Positions 1 through 9,104 of a stretch of DNA of 64,000 bases are shown here, piece after piece (positions within the stretch are counted from its first letter, which is position 1; each line of letters opens with the position of its first letter). A program made the translations under genes and the position numbers. The notes below the pieces were generated by a model. The model was given only the letters and a program-made list of their open reading frames with translations. It was not told where the DNA came from and did not search any database. The DNA is from Hirschia baltica ATCC 49814 (GTDB lineage Bacteria > Pseudomonadota > Alphaproteobacteria > Caulobacterales > Hyphomonadaceae), in assembly GCF_000023785.1 (NCBI RefSeq), contig NC_012982.1, positions 2,728,001 to 2,792,000 of the forward strand. Reading direction: 5' to 3'.

Positions 1-2
1 GT

Positions 3-872
3 CCTTGGATGGTGCTAACTACCTTGGGCGTAGAAGGAGAAACTTGGCGCTCATATTGGATGTATCAAGGTGTAATTATCTTAATCCTTGGTATCGCGAC
101 TGCTATCATTATCGGCTTCCAAGGTGAGTTTTCAAAACCCGCTGCCTCGGAACTTGATGAAGAGAAAAATAAGCCTTCGCCACTGCCGCCTCCCCCTCAG
201 CATCTTTTTGGAAAGATCTACCGTACAGACACAGACTGGACCCCAAAACAGGCCATGGCGACGCCTCAGTTTTACATTCTGTTTGCAAGTTACGCTCTGA
301 TAACAATGTGCTTAATTACAATTACGAGCCTGTCAGTTGCACATCTGACGGAAAATGGCGTCTCGAACAGAATGGCAGCAGGTATGCTAAGTTTGGAAGC
401 GTCGGTTGCAGTCATAATGCGAGCCGTTTCTGGATACCTTGGTGACCGAATGGAGCCAAAAAAATTACTTACTGCAGCACTATTAACAACCTCAATTGGT
501 ACATTACTGCTTGCAAACTTTCATGAGGACCATTCCCTCTTTGTGTATGCGATAGGTACCGGCATTGGATTTGGAACGGTTCAACTGTGCTGCACTATCT
601 TGTTGCTCAATTACTTTGGCAGAAAATACAATCTTGAACTATTTTCAACCATGTTACTTGGCGGTGCGATTTCCGCGTTCGGGCCTTTAGTCGGCGGTAT
701 TATTCGCGATACAACAGGCAGTTTCGTTCCAGTATTCTTGATCCTATTTATACTCAGTTTAGCAACAGGAATAATGACGCTCTTCATGCGCCCACCTGTG
801 TTGAAACCATCCTCAGAAAGACAATTTCCAGAGAACGAGCCTTACGCTCAGACTGCTGCGACTAACAACTAA
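3..872 (+). CDS. MFS transporter, C-terminal part (cut by window edge)
   Basis: The frame is open from the first bases of the window, so the start lies upstream. The visible 289 residues hold about seven hydrophobic segments, which fit TM6, a charged cytoplasmic loop rich in Pro and Glu, and TM7-12 of a major facilitator carrier. The loop carries a PLPPPPQH stretch. It ends 27 bases before the RutA-like monooxygenase, whose ribosome binding site overlaps the gap, so the two are probably co-transcribed. This suggests the carrier imports that enzyme's substrate. The substrate cannot be told from sequence. Confidence 0.8.
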   Translation, partial: PWMVLTTLGVEGETWRSYWMYQGVIILILGIATAIIIGFQGEFSKPAASELDEEKNKPSPLPPPPQHLFGKIYRTDTDWTPKQAMATPQFYILFASYALITMCLITITSLSVAHLTENGVSNRMAAGMLSLEASVAVIMRAVSGYLGDRMEPKKLLTAALLTTSIGTLLLANFHEDHSLFVYAIGTGIGFGTVQLCCTILLLNYFGRKYNLELFSTMLLGGAISAFGPLVGGIIRDTTGSFVPVFLILFILSLATGIMTLFMRPPVLKPSSERQFPENEPYAQTAATNN

Positions 873-899
873 TAAATTAGATATCCGGAGAAATGTTCA

Positions 900-1967
900 A
901 TGTCCCTTCCAGATAAAATGTTTGGCGTATTTCTTCCAATAGCCAATGGCGGTTGGATCATTTCAAACACAACGCCAGAACTTAATGGCCTGTATGAGCA
1001 AAACAAAAAGGCTGCTCAACTCGCGGACAAAATTGGGCTAGACTTCATAATGTCTATGTCAAAATTTCGAGGCTTTGGTGGTGAAACAAACCACTGGGGC
1101 GTATCTATGGAATCCATGACTATGATGGCAGGTTTGGCAGAGGCAACCGAGAATGTGAAGGTTTGGACAACTATGCATTCTCTTCTTCACAATCCCGCTG
1201 TAGTCGCAAAAATGGTAACAACGCTCGATCACATTTCGAATGGCCGTGCCGGTTTGAATATTGTTTCTGGTGCCTACATCGATGAATTCAAGCAGATGGG
1301 GGCTTGGCGCGAAGATGTAAACCATGACGAACGCTATGATCTTGCAGACGAATGGATCACAGTCATTAAAAAATTATGGAGTGAAGATCACATCGATTTT
1401 GATGGTAAATACTTTAAAATGGAAGATTGTGAACATGCGCCTAAACCAATCTCTAGACCACGCCCCGACATTATCTCTGCGGGCCAATCCGACCGCGGTT
1501 TAAACTTCGCAACAAAACATGCTGATGCTTGTTTCATTGCAGGAAGAGACATGGACCAACGCCTCTCTTATAGTCGTCGTGCACGTGAGATAGCTGATGA
1601 AAACGAGCGCACAATAAAAGTGTGTTCGATGTGTACCGTCATCCATGACGACACCGATGAAAAAGCTCTCAAACGTCTTCAAAAATATGAGGAAGGCCGA
1701 GACATGGGTGCCATCATGAAACAGATGGAAAGCTGGGGGCTGCAAGGCGACAATCTTTTGCAATCAGCGAAAAAAGCCGGATGTAGTCAAAACCATACCG
1801 TTGTAGGCTCTCCTGAGACCTGTCGACAAAAAATTGAAGAACTCGTTGAAAAATGCGAAATTGATGGTGTCATGTTGATTTACCCAGAATACGAAGAAGG
1901 TCTAGAAATGACAGGGGCCGAAATTCTGCCTCACTTGCGCCAACGCTATTCTGCATTAGTAAGTTAA
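900..1967 (+). CDS. RutA-like LLM-class flavin-dependent monooxygenase
   Basis: This 355-residue protein matches the luciferase-like flavin monooxygenases and within them resembles RutA, the enzyme that opens the uracil ring with FMNH2 and O2. Shared blocks are FLPIANGGWIIS near the N-terminus, SMSKFRGFGGETNHWG, GLNIVSG (aligned with VNLVTGW of RutA, which includes a conserved Asn) and SAGQSD. RutA is about 360-380 residues, so the gene is full length. GGAG nine bases before the ATG is the ribosome binding site. A RutF-like flavin reductase two genes downstream would supply FMNH2. The true substrate may be another cyclic amide or N-heterocycle, since RutB, RutC and RutD are absent. Confidence 0.85.
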   Translation: MSLPDKMFGVFLPIANGGWIISNTTPELNGLYEQNKKAAQLADKIGLDFIMSMSKFRGFGGETNHWGVSMESMTMMAGLAEATENVKVWTTMHSLLHNPAVVAKMVTTLDHISNGRAGLNIVSGAYIDEFKQMGAWREDVNHDERYDLADEWITVIKKLWSEDHIDFDGKYFKMEDCEHAPKPISRPRPDIISAGQSDRGLNFATKHADACFIAGRDMDQRLSYSRRAREIADENERTIKVCSMCTVIHDDTDEKALKRLQKYEEGRDMGAIMKQMESWGLQGDNLLQSAKKAGCSQNHTVVGSPETCRQKIEELVEKCEIDGVMLIYPEYEEGLEMTGAEILPHLRQRYSALVS

Positions 1968-1982
1968 GATTAGCGCAACCAT

Positions 1983-2030
1983 AAAATCTGACAAATTGAG
2001 CTATCATCTATACCCGCTTTGTCGGATTTT
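1983..2030. other. Inverted repeat between monooxygenase and M20 genes
   Basis: Arms at 1983-1995 and 2018-2030 pair over 13 positions with one G-U wobble around a 22-base loop (AAAATCTGACAAA against TTTGTCGGATTTT). The A-rich and T-rich ends would suit an imperfect bidirectional terminator, an attenuator or an operator. It lies 15 bases after the monooxygenase stop and 100 bases before the M20 start. Confidence 0.4.
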
Positions 2031-2129
2031 AATCCGCACAATAAGAAATTCCGCCTGAGTTACGGATATGGCTGAGCTAAAGCTGACCCATAAAACGAAT
2101 TTACCACCCCTAGGCAAGAGTCACACAAA

Positions 2130-3512
2130 ATGCCCACTGAATTTAGTAATATTATCGAAGCCCCTTTTGCGATAAGCGAAGAAGACAAAATTCGTCTTGA
2201 ACAAGCTATCGATAGCGAAGAATTGACTAAATTAGCTCTTGAACTGGGAAACATCCCTAGCCCAGCAATGGGAGAACTTCAGGCTGCAAATTTTGTTCAC
2301 GATTGGCTTACAGAAGAAGGATTTCGGCCTCGTAAAGTAGGTGCCACCCCAGAGCGACCAAATGTGGTTGCGACTTATGGCGGCTTTGGTACAGGAAAAA
2401 ATCTACTTATGGCGGCACATCTGGATACGGAAAGCCCGATGTGGGATGCCCAACTTGACTCTTACAAATTTAGACCCGAGTCACTTGAAAACCCTGAGTG
2501 GAACAATTGTTGGTTGGAAGATGGAAAATTTCATGGATACCCAATATCCAATGACAGAGGACCAATGGCTTGCTTCTTAATTGCGACCAAAGCGCTCAAA
2601 AAATGTGGAATTGAGCTAGCAGGTAAACTTCAAATTGTTGCGACACCTGGAGAAATTGGTCCCGAACCCATAGAAGAAGCTGAAGGCGTTGGGTATATGG
2701 GGAAAGATATTGGCGCAAGCTATGTCTTCCACCATGGCGGTGTGTCCCCTGATTATGCAATAGCAGCTGAAGGCTGTGACTTTGGACTCACTTGGGTTGG
2801 ATGCGGATATGTCGTTTATCGCATTCGACTTTTTGGTGAAGCCATATTCACACCGACCATTAATCACCCAGAAAAAGCCAGCGATCACCCCAACCCTATC
2901 TACAAGCTGGCGGGTGTGCTTCAGCCACTCTTGGACTGGAGCAAGAATTACGAAGAGAACGCTAAGTACGAATGTGAAGGTGGAACTGCCCTACCCAAAA
3001 CACAAATATCATCAATCCGCGCCGGTGTTCCTCACGCATTTGGAGCTGGTACGGAAGTATGTTCACTTTATTTAGAGGTTGGGCTTCCCCCGAACCAAAA
3101 GCAAAGCGAAATCTTACAAAGCCTCGAATTACACTTGCGCGCAACATCCGACCTTGATTTCGAAATAGAACCCGTTGTCGTAAGGCTTGGACAAGAAGCA
3201 AAAGATGATGAAGTTGCACCATTGGTGGGAGCTGTAAATGAAGCCACTAAACTGACACTTGGCGAGCAAGTTAAGAGAGCTGACCCGATATATTCGAGCA
3301 TGTGGAGAGATCACAATTTATTCAACATGCATCGCATTCCATCGATAACGACAGGCATGCCACGCTGGAGACCAACTCCGGAAGATATGGCCAAGAGTGC
3401 TCTCATTTACGCCTTAACAGCCATTGCTGTGTGTGGGAAAATATCCAGTGAAGATAAACTTACCAGAAAATCAGCTTTATGGGGTGAAACAAACCCATTG
3501 GACAAACGTTAA
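2130..3512 (+). CDS. M20-family metallopeptidase/amidohydrolase
   Basis: This 460-residue protein belongs to the ArgE/DapE/carboxypeptidase G2 family of dinuclear zinc amide hydrolases. The metal-site motifs are visible in order: AHLDTES at about residue 90, NDRGP at about 145, TPGEIGPEP at about 175 (general base Glu) and AEGCDF at about 215. It is probably cytoplasmic, because no signal peptide is seen. It sits between the RutA-like oxygenase and the RutF-like reductase and its stop codon abuts the reductase start. I infer that it hydrolyses the amide or carbamoyl product of the oxygenase, a job done by RutB in the classical pathway. Confidence 0.8.
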   Translation: MPTEFSNIIEAPFAISEEDKIRLEQAIDSEELTKLALELGNIPSPAMGELQAANFVHDWLTEEGFRPRKVGATPERPNVVATYGGFGTGKNLLMAAHLDTESPMWDAQLDSYKFRPESLENPEWNNCWLEDGKFHGYPISNDRGPMACFLIATKALKKCGIELAGKLQIVATPGEIGPEPIEEAEGVGYMGKDIGASYVFHHGGVSPDYAIAAEGCDFGLTWVGCGYVVYRIRLFGEAIFTPTINHPEKASDHPNPIYKLAGVLQPLLDWSKNYEENAKYECEGGTALPKTQISSIRAGVPHAFGAGTEVCSLYLEVGLPPNQKQSEILQSLELHLRATSDLDFEIEPVVVRLGQEAKDDEVAPLVGAVNEATKLTLGEQVKRADPIYSSMWRDHNLFNMHRIPSITTGMPRWRPTPEDMAKSALIYALTAIAVCGKISSEDKLTRKSALWGETNPLDKR

Positions 3513-4001
3513 ATGGATAAAATGGCTTCATACACTTCAATGGAATTTCGCACTGCCATGGGCTCATTCTTGAGCGGGGTAACAGTTGTGACAACACAAA
3601 AGTCTGACGGATCACCAACAGGTGCTGCCGTAAATGCCTTTAGTTCCATTTCGTCATCCCCTGCGACTCTAATGGTAAGTTTGGACCACAACAGTCGAAC
3701 ACTGGGTTTTATAAAAGAAAGTAAGGTATTTGGTGTCAACATTTTAGCAAAAAATCAGCTGGATATTGTGCGTCATTTTGCTTCAAAAATCGACAACCCA
3801 TTTGGAGCCACCCCTCACCAGATCATGGCATCTGGTGCACCAATTATCGAAGGCTCATTGGCTTGGTTCGAATGCTCTATAGCAGATATATTTAAATCAG
3901 GGGACCATGACATAATCATCGGTCACATAACGAGCCTCTATTCAAACCCTGAACTTTCTCCACTAGGATACTTTCGAGGTGAACTTCTAACGACTGTGTA
4001 A
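3513..4001 (+). CDS. RutF/HpaC-like NADH:flavin reductase
   Basis: This 162-residue protein is a flavin reductase-like FMN-binding protein. Family features include FRTAMGSFLSGVTVVTT at the N-terminus, GAAVNAFSSISSSPATLMVSL in the flavin-binding part and a C-terminal PLGYFRGEL. It would reduce FMN with NAD(P)H for the RutA-like monooxygenase in the same transcription unit. The ATG directly follows the TAA of the M20 gene. A second ATG at 3522, preceded by GGATAAA, may be the used start. It is about the length of RutF (164). Confidence 0.87.
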   Translation: MDKMASYTSMEFRTAMGSFLSGVTVVTTQKSDGSPTGAAVNAFSSISSSPATLMVSLDHNSRTLGFIKESKVFGVNILAKNQLDIVRHFASKIDNPFGATPHQIMASGAPIIEGSLAWFECSIADIFKSGDHDIIIGHITSLYSNPELSPLGYFRGELLTTV

Positions 4002-4162
4002 TGAAGTGAGATAAAATCAAAAGCTAAAAATTATTAATTCAGCCTATTCCTTGAAGTGAAAATCTCAGCCACCCTTGAATAGAAAATTGTAGACTTAAAG
4101 ATGGTGAATTTCTTTACTAATAGCTACTACCGAAATGATATTCCTTGCCCTAGCAGCATTGT

Positions 4163-5371
4163 TTATAGCAACTCTTTCAAGCTCAATCCTGTGTCAGATA
4201 TCTTCCACTTATCTATGGCTTTCTGAGATTGAATTAGCTTTTTTCCAACCATAAAATCGGGTGGGGAATTTATTGCGTCTACCGCCAGAAGTTTATCTCC
4301 TAAGAAGTACCAAACAGAAAATTTTTCATCACAAAGATTGCCACGTATAATCGATTGATCAAAGCCCCCAAGCAAGCCAGCAGTTTGCAATTTCAAATCA
4401 TTTTGATCAGACCAGAACCAAGGAACATCGACCCGAGGGCGAGGCAATTGCATAATAGAAGCTGCTGTAAGATTCCCTTGCTCAATTGCATTATGAACAC
4501 TCTCAAGTCGATGGTGGCCTCCCAATTGAACAATTGGACGTGCTGCACAATCTCCTGCCGCCCAGACACCATCGACAGAAGTCTTTGCATCTTCATCTAC
4601 TAGGATACCATTTTTACAAGCAATGCCGGCACTCTCAGCGATTTCAGAATTAGGTCGTATTCCTACCCCCATCAACACGATATCAACAGAGACCTCACCA
4701 TGATGTTCGGTCTGAATGCCACAGACATGCCCGTCACGTCCTTCAAACCCCACAACTTTGGCACCAAAATGAAATGTCACACCATTCTTAGTGTGATATT
4801 GAGTCAAAAACTCTGCGACTTCCACTCCAGATACGCGTGTGAGTATCCGGTCTGCAGCTTCAAAAACACTCACTTCCATGCCATATCCAGAACAAACAGC
4901 TGCCGCCTCAAGCCCAATATATCCGGCACCAACAATGGCAATTTTTACACCTGGTTTGATATAGGGACGCAGAGCATCAACATCTGAAATCTTACGAAGA
5001 GACATGACCCCATTCAAATCTTTCCCTTCGACGGCAAGGACATGCGGGTCTGATCCGGTTGCGAACACAAGTTTATCATACTCAATCTGTTCACCCGACG
5101 ACAATATGACCGTGCTCATTTTGCAATCAACGGCATGCACATGGCTATTCATTTTCAATAAAATATTGTTCGTTTCAAACCAAGAAAGTGGCTTTAAGTG
5201 CAAACGTTCGCAATCACTTTCTCCTTTAAGGTAAGCTTTTGATAAAGGTGGGCGCTGATAGGGAGGATGTGCTTCCTCACCTACCAACACAATTGCCGTT
5301 TCTGAGCCATATTTCCTGAGAGATATTGCGGTTTGTATCCCTGCCTGACCTGCTCCTATAATCACAATCAT
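4163..5371 (-). CDS. FAD-dependent ferredoxin/rubredoxin reductase
   Basis: This 402-residue protein is a pyridine nucleotide-disulfide-type reductase of the oxygenase electron-transfer kind. The FAD motif VIIGAGQAGIQTA is at the N-terminus, PPYQRPPLSKAYL at about 37, ATGSDP at about 103, the NAD(P)H motif VGAGYIGLEAAAV at about 147 and the FAD motif WAAGDCA at about 270. Such proteins pass electrons from NADH to a small ferredoxin that feeds a Rieske oxygenase or P450. The Rieske oxygenase at 18212-19423 is the obvious client. It converges on the flavin reductase gene and lies downstream of the TauD gene on the same strand. Confidence 0.87.
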   Translation of the reverse strand: MIVIIGAGQAGIQTAISLRKYGSETAIVLVGEEAHPPYQRPPLSKAYLKGESDCERLHLKPLSWFETNNILLKMNSHVHAVDCKMSTVILSSGEQIEYDKLVFATGSDPHVLAVEGKDLNGVMSLRKISDVDALRPYIKPGVKIAIVGAGYIGLEAAAVCSGYGMEVSVFEAADRILTRVSGVEVAEFLTQYHTKNGVTFHFGAKVVGFEGRDGHVCGIQTEHHGEVSVDIVLMGVGIRPNSEIAESAGIACKNGILVDEDAKTSVDGVWAAGDCAARPIVQLGGHHRLESVHNAIEQGNLTAASIMQLPRPRVDVPWFWSDQNDLKLQTAGLLGGFDQSIIRGNLCDEKFSVWYFLGDKLLAVDAINSPPDFMVGKKLIQSQKAIDKWKISDTGLSLKELL

Positions 5372-5542
5372 ACCATTCTCGACCTAACAATATTTCTTAA
5401 AATTATTTAAAAGCAACAGCTTATAAAGTTAAAGAACATTACTAGAAAGGCGATTGTGCGCAATAAATCAAATGGATACAGACGTGTTTAGACAACATTT
5501 CGAGCATAAAAGATCAAATTGCATCAATGATGAGTTATTCGA

Positions 5543-6379
5543 CTAAGCAGACAATTTTTCACCAGCAACAGTCACACGAAATCCAGACCGAACATTTGGA
5601 AAATAATCCCAAACGGCTAAGTGTTGCACAGCCAAATTATCCCACATCACGATTGAATGAGGCTCCCAAGTAAAACGCATTTGAAAATTGGGATTTTTGA
5701 TATGATCAAAGAGAAAATTCAAAATTGCATCGCTCTCCTCTTTTGGTAGTCCTTCGATGTAAGTGGTATTCGAGGAGTTGACGAATATGAATTTTTTACC
5801 GCTTCGTGGATGGCGCGCGATGACTGGGTGAATAGTCGCTGGATACCGCTTATCATAATCTTTAAACAAGCGATGATACACAGGATTACTATCATGCATA
5901 GCATATAAGCCATCCAGATAATCCTTCATCTTATCCGATAATGCATCATACGCTTTAGTCATGCTGCAAAAACATGTATCTCCACCAGTTTCTGGAACGG
6001 TGTGAAGATAAAGAATGGAACCGAGCGGAGGTTCATCACTCGCACTTAAATCCGCATGCCAATTCTCGCCTGCGACATATTTCGAATCTGCATCTGCATG
6101 AATAGCAACAATTTCAGGATGCTCCTCAATTCCAGGAACAGCAAAATGGATTGCTAATGGTCCATATATTTTGCCCATAGTCTTGTGAGCTTCATGACTA
6201 ATTTCTTGATTACGAAACCCTAGCACTTGATATTGGGTCAATGCTGAACGCAATTCTTCCGCAGCTTCGTCCCCGATAGCTTGCTCCAAATCAATGTCAG
6301 ACAGTTCAGCCCCCATATAGGGAGTTAAACGTTTCACTGAAAAACTCTGATATTTTTTCTTTTCCGAAGATTTAGACAC
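5543..6379 (-). CDS. TauD/TfdA-family Fe(II)/2-oxoglutarate dioxygenase
   Basis: The protein is 278 residues from a GTG at 6379, which has AAGAAAGG eight bases ahead. A longer frame from a GTG at 6442 would begin inside a strong hairpin and adds 21 residues the family lacks. The iron ligands are visible as WHAD in NWHADLS and the distal His in VQHLAVWDY. RSGFR near the C-terminus would bind 2-oxoglutarate. Relatives hydroxylate taurine, 2,4-D, sulfate esters or small amines. It follows the TonB receptor gene and precedes the ferredoxin reductase, so it is probably part of the same catabolic programme. The substrate is unknown. Confidence 0.85.
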   Translation of the reverse strand: MSKSSEKKKYQSFSVKRLTPYMGAELSDIDLEQAIGDEAAEELRSALTQYQVLGFRNQEISHEAHKTMGKIYGPLAIHFAVPGIEEHPEIVAIHADADSKYVAGENWHADLSASDEPPLGSILYLHTVPETGGDTCFCSMTKAYDALSDKMKDYLDGLYAMHDSNPVYHRLFKDYDKRYPATIHPVIARHPRSGKKFIFVNSSNTTYIEGLPKEESDAILNFLFDHIKNPNFQMRFTWEPHSIVMWDNLAVQHLAVWDYFPNVRSGFRVTVAGEKLSA

Positions 6380-6436
6380 AAAGCTTGCCTTTCTTATAAA
6401 CGACCTATTTGACAAGATGATAAAACTACAACGATT

Positions 6437-6467
6437 ACGCACCGCCCTTGGAACAAGAGCGGTGCGT
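6437..6467 (-). terminator. GC-rich hairpin between TonB receptor and TauD genes
   Basis: ACGCACCGC (6437-6445) pairs with GCGGTGCGT (6459-6467). After one C-A mismatch the stem continues with four more pairs around a GAA loop. It lies 21 bases after the receptor stop on the minus strand. There is no long T tract, so it may slow or stabilise transcripts and give uneven expression rather than fully terminate. Confidence 0.6.
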
Positions 6468-6487
6468 GACTGATCTAAGCTATAAGC

Positions 6488-8797
6488 TTAAAATTCGTAT
6501 CCAAAAGTGACCAATAACATACGTGGCGCAACGTATTCGTTACTGATTGTTCCACTTGAATAAGGGTCAACAAATCGGCCAGCAACACCCTCTTCATCTG
6601 TAATGTTCGTCAATGAAACGGATGAGTACCATGGCTGATCATTAGGTTCATATTTGAAGTAGGCATTCCACATACCATATGACGGGACATCATCAGCGCC
6701 AGTCGTGTTAAAGACCCTTGCCTGATATTCACCAACATATAAACGCTCTAGCCGTGAGGTGAATGTTCCGTGATCACCAATTGGTTGGAACCAAGACGCA
6801 TTTAGATTGTATGTTACATCAGCAAGGTTTGGAGGTGTATTTCCATTTACCTGCACTGCTGCTGATTGACGTGCTAAAAACCAATCATACGACCATGGAT
6901 ATGTCAGACCTGCGGCAACTACTGCATCACCAGCTTCATCTGCCAAACGACGATCCAATGCTAAATAATCTTCAGAGATCTCTCCATCAAGCAAGGCCAA
7001 ATTACCTCCAAGCTGAAGACGGTCATCCATAAGAAGGACACTACCCTCAATCTCCAATCCCCATGTTTCAGCACTGGGGATATTACCAATACCACCAGAA
7101 TAAGGAATTGGGTCTTCTTCAATAAACTGCATGTCGTCATATTTGTTATAAAACAGAGACGCATTCAGAGAAGCATTGCCACCCAGCAACGTATTTTTAG
7201 ATCCAATTTCAATAGCTTCTACTATTTCAGTTTCATATGTCGATTTTACATTTAGTGCAGAATTCGAACCCGGATTCAGTCCGCCCGGTTTGTAGCCACG
7301 TGACCAGCTTGTGTAGATCAGATTATCTTCAGTTGCTTTGAAGTCCAATGCAACTTTACCTGTCCACGTATTTGAATCAAATTCATTCTCCGAAAACTCA
7401 CTGTAATAGCTAGCTGAACGCCCTTCATATTTATCAACATTGTAGCGCGCACCGAATGTTGTGCTCAAACGCTCCGTAAGAGGAACATTTACTTGAAAGA
7501 ACGGAGAGAAAGCCTCACGATCAACAAATGCAATATTCTCATAAGCTAAATTCGCTGGAATCTCACTTGCTAGAGTATCTCTAGGTAATACAGGCAAACC
7601 TGGGATAAAAGTTGCGTCTGTGTCTCTATATTCAACAACATATTGGTTTGATTCAGATTGAGAGAAAAACACTCCCCCGATCCAATGGACAGGTGAATCA
7701 GGCAATGAACTTAGTGACAACTCTTGCATTAGAGTATCAGCTTCAGTTGACCATGTTGCGACGTGATCATAGCCACCAAAAGTCTCTAAATCTAAACGGT
7801 CACCATCAAAAGATTGATCATGTGTCAAAGATTGAAAACTTGTAACAGATTTCAGCGTACCGAAATCAAGATCATAATCGACATTCAAAGTCGTTAAACC
7901 TGAGTGCATTTTAAATTTAGCAGGAAAATCCTGCGTTAAAACACGGATATCCGGTTCTGGATCATCAATATTTTTGAGAGCACCACCGTTATGTTTATCA
8001 TTATAATAAGTGTGTGAAAGCGTTACAGAAAGATCGTCAACAGGTGACCATAGAGCCGCAAGACGATAATGTTCATTATCTGCGTCATCTAATTCATAAC
8101 CGCCGGGAATGCCGGTTGCCTCAGCATAACCATCATGGGACATCTGTTGAACAGATGCACGTACAGCGAAAGTTTCTCCGATGGGTACGTTGAGAGAGGC
8201 AAACCCTTGAGTGTGGTTATAATCACCTAAAGTTGCTTTAAAATCTCCACCAAACTCACCCAGCTCAGGTTGATTGGTAATAACATTTATTGACCCCCCG
8301 GTTGAACTTTGACCAAACACTGTTCCTTGAGGGCCACGAAGAACCTCAATACGGTTGACATCAAAAAACCCCATATTTAGAGCGATGGAATTGGGTAAGA
8401 ATGCACCATCAACGTGAAAAGACACACCCGGAACAGTTGAAAAATTCTCTGGCGTTTGTTGACCAACTCCCCGAATAGTCACAATGCGCTCAGACCCACC
8501 ACTTTTCGAAACCATCAACCCCGGAACATAGCCATTAAGTTGACTAGCATCTGTGATACCCGCTTGCGCTAAAATTTCATCCGTTATGGCACTCAATGCT
8601 ATAGGAGCATCTTGCAAAGTTGTTTCATTTTTTTCACCATAAATGGTGATAGCATTCATTGTCTTAACATCATCAGGTTCAGCAGCTACAGCTGCACCTT
8701 CTGTTTCTTCAGCGGTAGCTATCAATGTATTTTGAGCAGCCAACAAAACAGCTAAAACCGCAGCCCCATTTCGAATTCTCATTTTAAACGAAGTCAT
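6488..8797 (-). CDS. TonB-dependent outer-membrane receptor
   Basis: The protein is 769 residues from the ATG at 8797, which has AGAGGGA seven bases ahead. The GTG at 8815 lacks such a site. It carries a signal peptide (RIRNGAAVLAVLLAAQNTLIATAEE), a TonB-box-like AITIYGE, a plug domain with VPGLMVSKSGG, VTIRGVGQQ and VLRGPQGTVFGQSSTGGSIN, then a 22-strand-type barrel ending in an aromatic residue (FGYEF). This is the OAR/sphingomonad catabolic type, which imports organic nutrients rather than iron. A conserved element shared with the Rieske and extradiol dioxygenase promoters lies 75 bases upstream, suggesting that it imports the substrate of that pathway. Confidence 0.92.
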   Translation of the reverse strand: MTSFKMRIRNGAAVLAVLLAAQNTLIATAEETEGAAVAAEPDDVKTMNAITIYGEKNETTLQDAPIALSAITDEILAQAGITDASQLNGYVPGLMVSKSGGSERIVTIRGVGQQTPENFSTVPGVSFHVDGAFLPNSIALNMGFFDVNRIEVLRGPQGTVFGQSSTGGSINVITNQPELGEFGGDFKATLGDYNHTQGFASLNVPIGETFAVRASVQQMSHDGYAEATGIPGGYELDDADNEHYRLAALWSPVDDLSVTLSHTYYNDKHNGGALKNIDDPEPDIRVLTQDFPAKFKMHSGLTTLNVDYDLDFGTLKSVTSFQSLTHDQSFDGDRLDLETFGGYDHVATWSTEADTLMQELSLSSLPDSPVHWIGGVFFSQSESNQYVVEYRDTDATFIPGLPVLPRDTLASEIPANLAYENIAFVDREAFSPFFQVNVPLTERLSTTFGARYNVDKYEGRSASYYSEFSENEFDSNTWTGKVALDFKATEDNLIYTSWSRGYKPGGLNPGSNSALNVKSTYETEIVEAIEIGSKNTLLGGNASLNASLFYNKYDDMQFIEEDPIPYSGGIGNIPSAETWGLEIEGSVLLMDDRLQLGGNLALLDGEISEDYLALDRRLADEAGDAVVAAGLTYPWSYDWFLARQSAAVQVNGNTPPNLADVTYNLNASWFQPIGDHGTFTSRLERLYVGEYQARVFNTTGADDVPSYGMWNAYFKYEPNDQPWYSSVSLTNITDEEGVAGRFVDPYSSGTISNEYVAPRMLLVTFGYEF

Positions 8798-9104
8798 GTC
8801 ACAATCCCTCTTCACCTAAACTCAATTAAAAAACACCTGACTAAATTAATCTTAGGTCTATCAACGAGATGATTACTTGATCGGACGCGCCATATATTTT
8901 GCGTTTTTGTGACATACTGAACATAAAAAAATGTATATTTATTACAAAGACATCTGCAAACAAAAATATCAATTCAATGCATATGTATATTTAATCATAA
9001 CAATATGAAATGATTTATATTTACACCGAATACATATATACTTAACAAAATTCACACTAAGAATAAATGCCTCAGCATACAAAGGAGACAAATTTAAAAT
9101 TATG
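8798..9104. other. Intergenic region, MFS gene to TonB receptor
   Basis: This 307-base region is very AT-rich. It contains the shared operator-like element at 8872-8890, the receptor leader, and runs such as ATTTATTACAAAG. No gene was found: short frames here have no recognisable product. It must hold the receptor promoter on the minus strand. No good hairpin was seen for termination of the MFS gene. Confidence 0.6.
8872..8890 (-). promoter_or_regulatory. Candidate AraC-type operator, site 1 (TonB receptor)
   Basis: Plus strand ATTACTTGATCGGACGCGC. It matches site 2 (19478-19496) at 17 of 19 bases. Read toward the gene it is GCGCGTCCGATCAAGTAAT and ends 75 bases before the receptor start. 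Being asymmetric and non-palindromic, it suits an AraC-family activator. The pairing with the local AraC proteins is inference. Confidence 0.55.
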
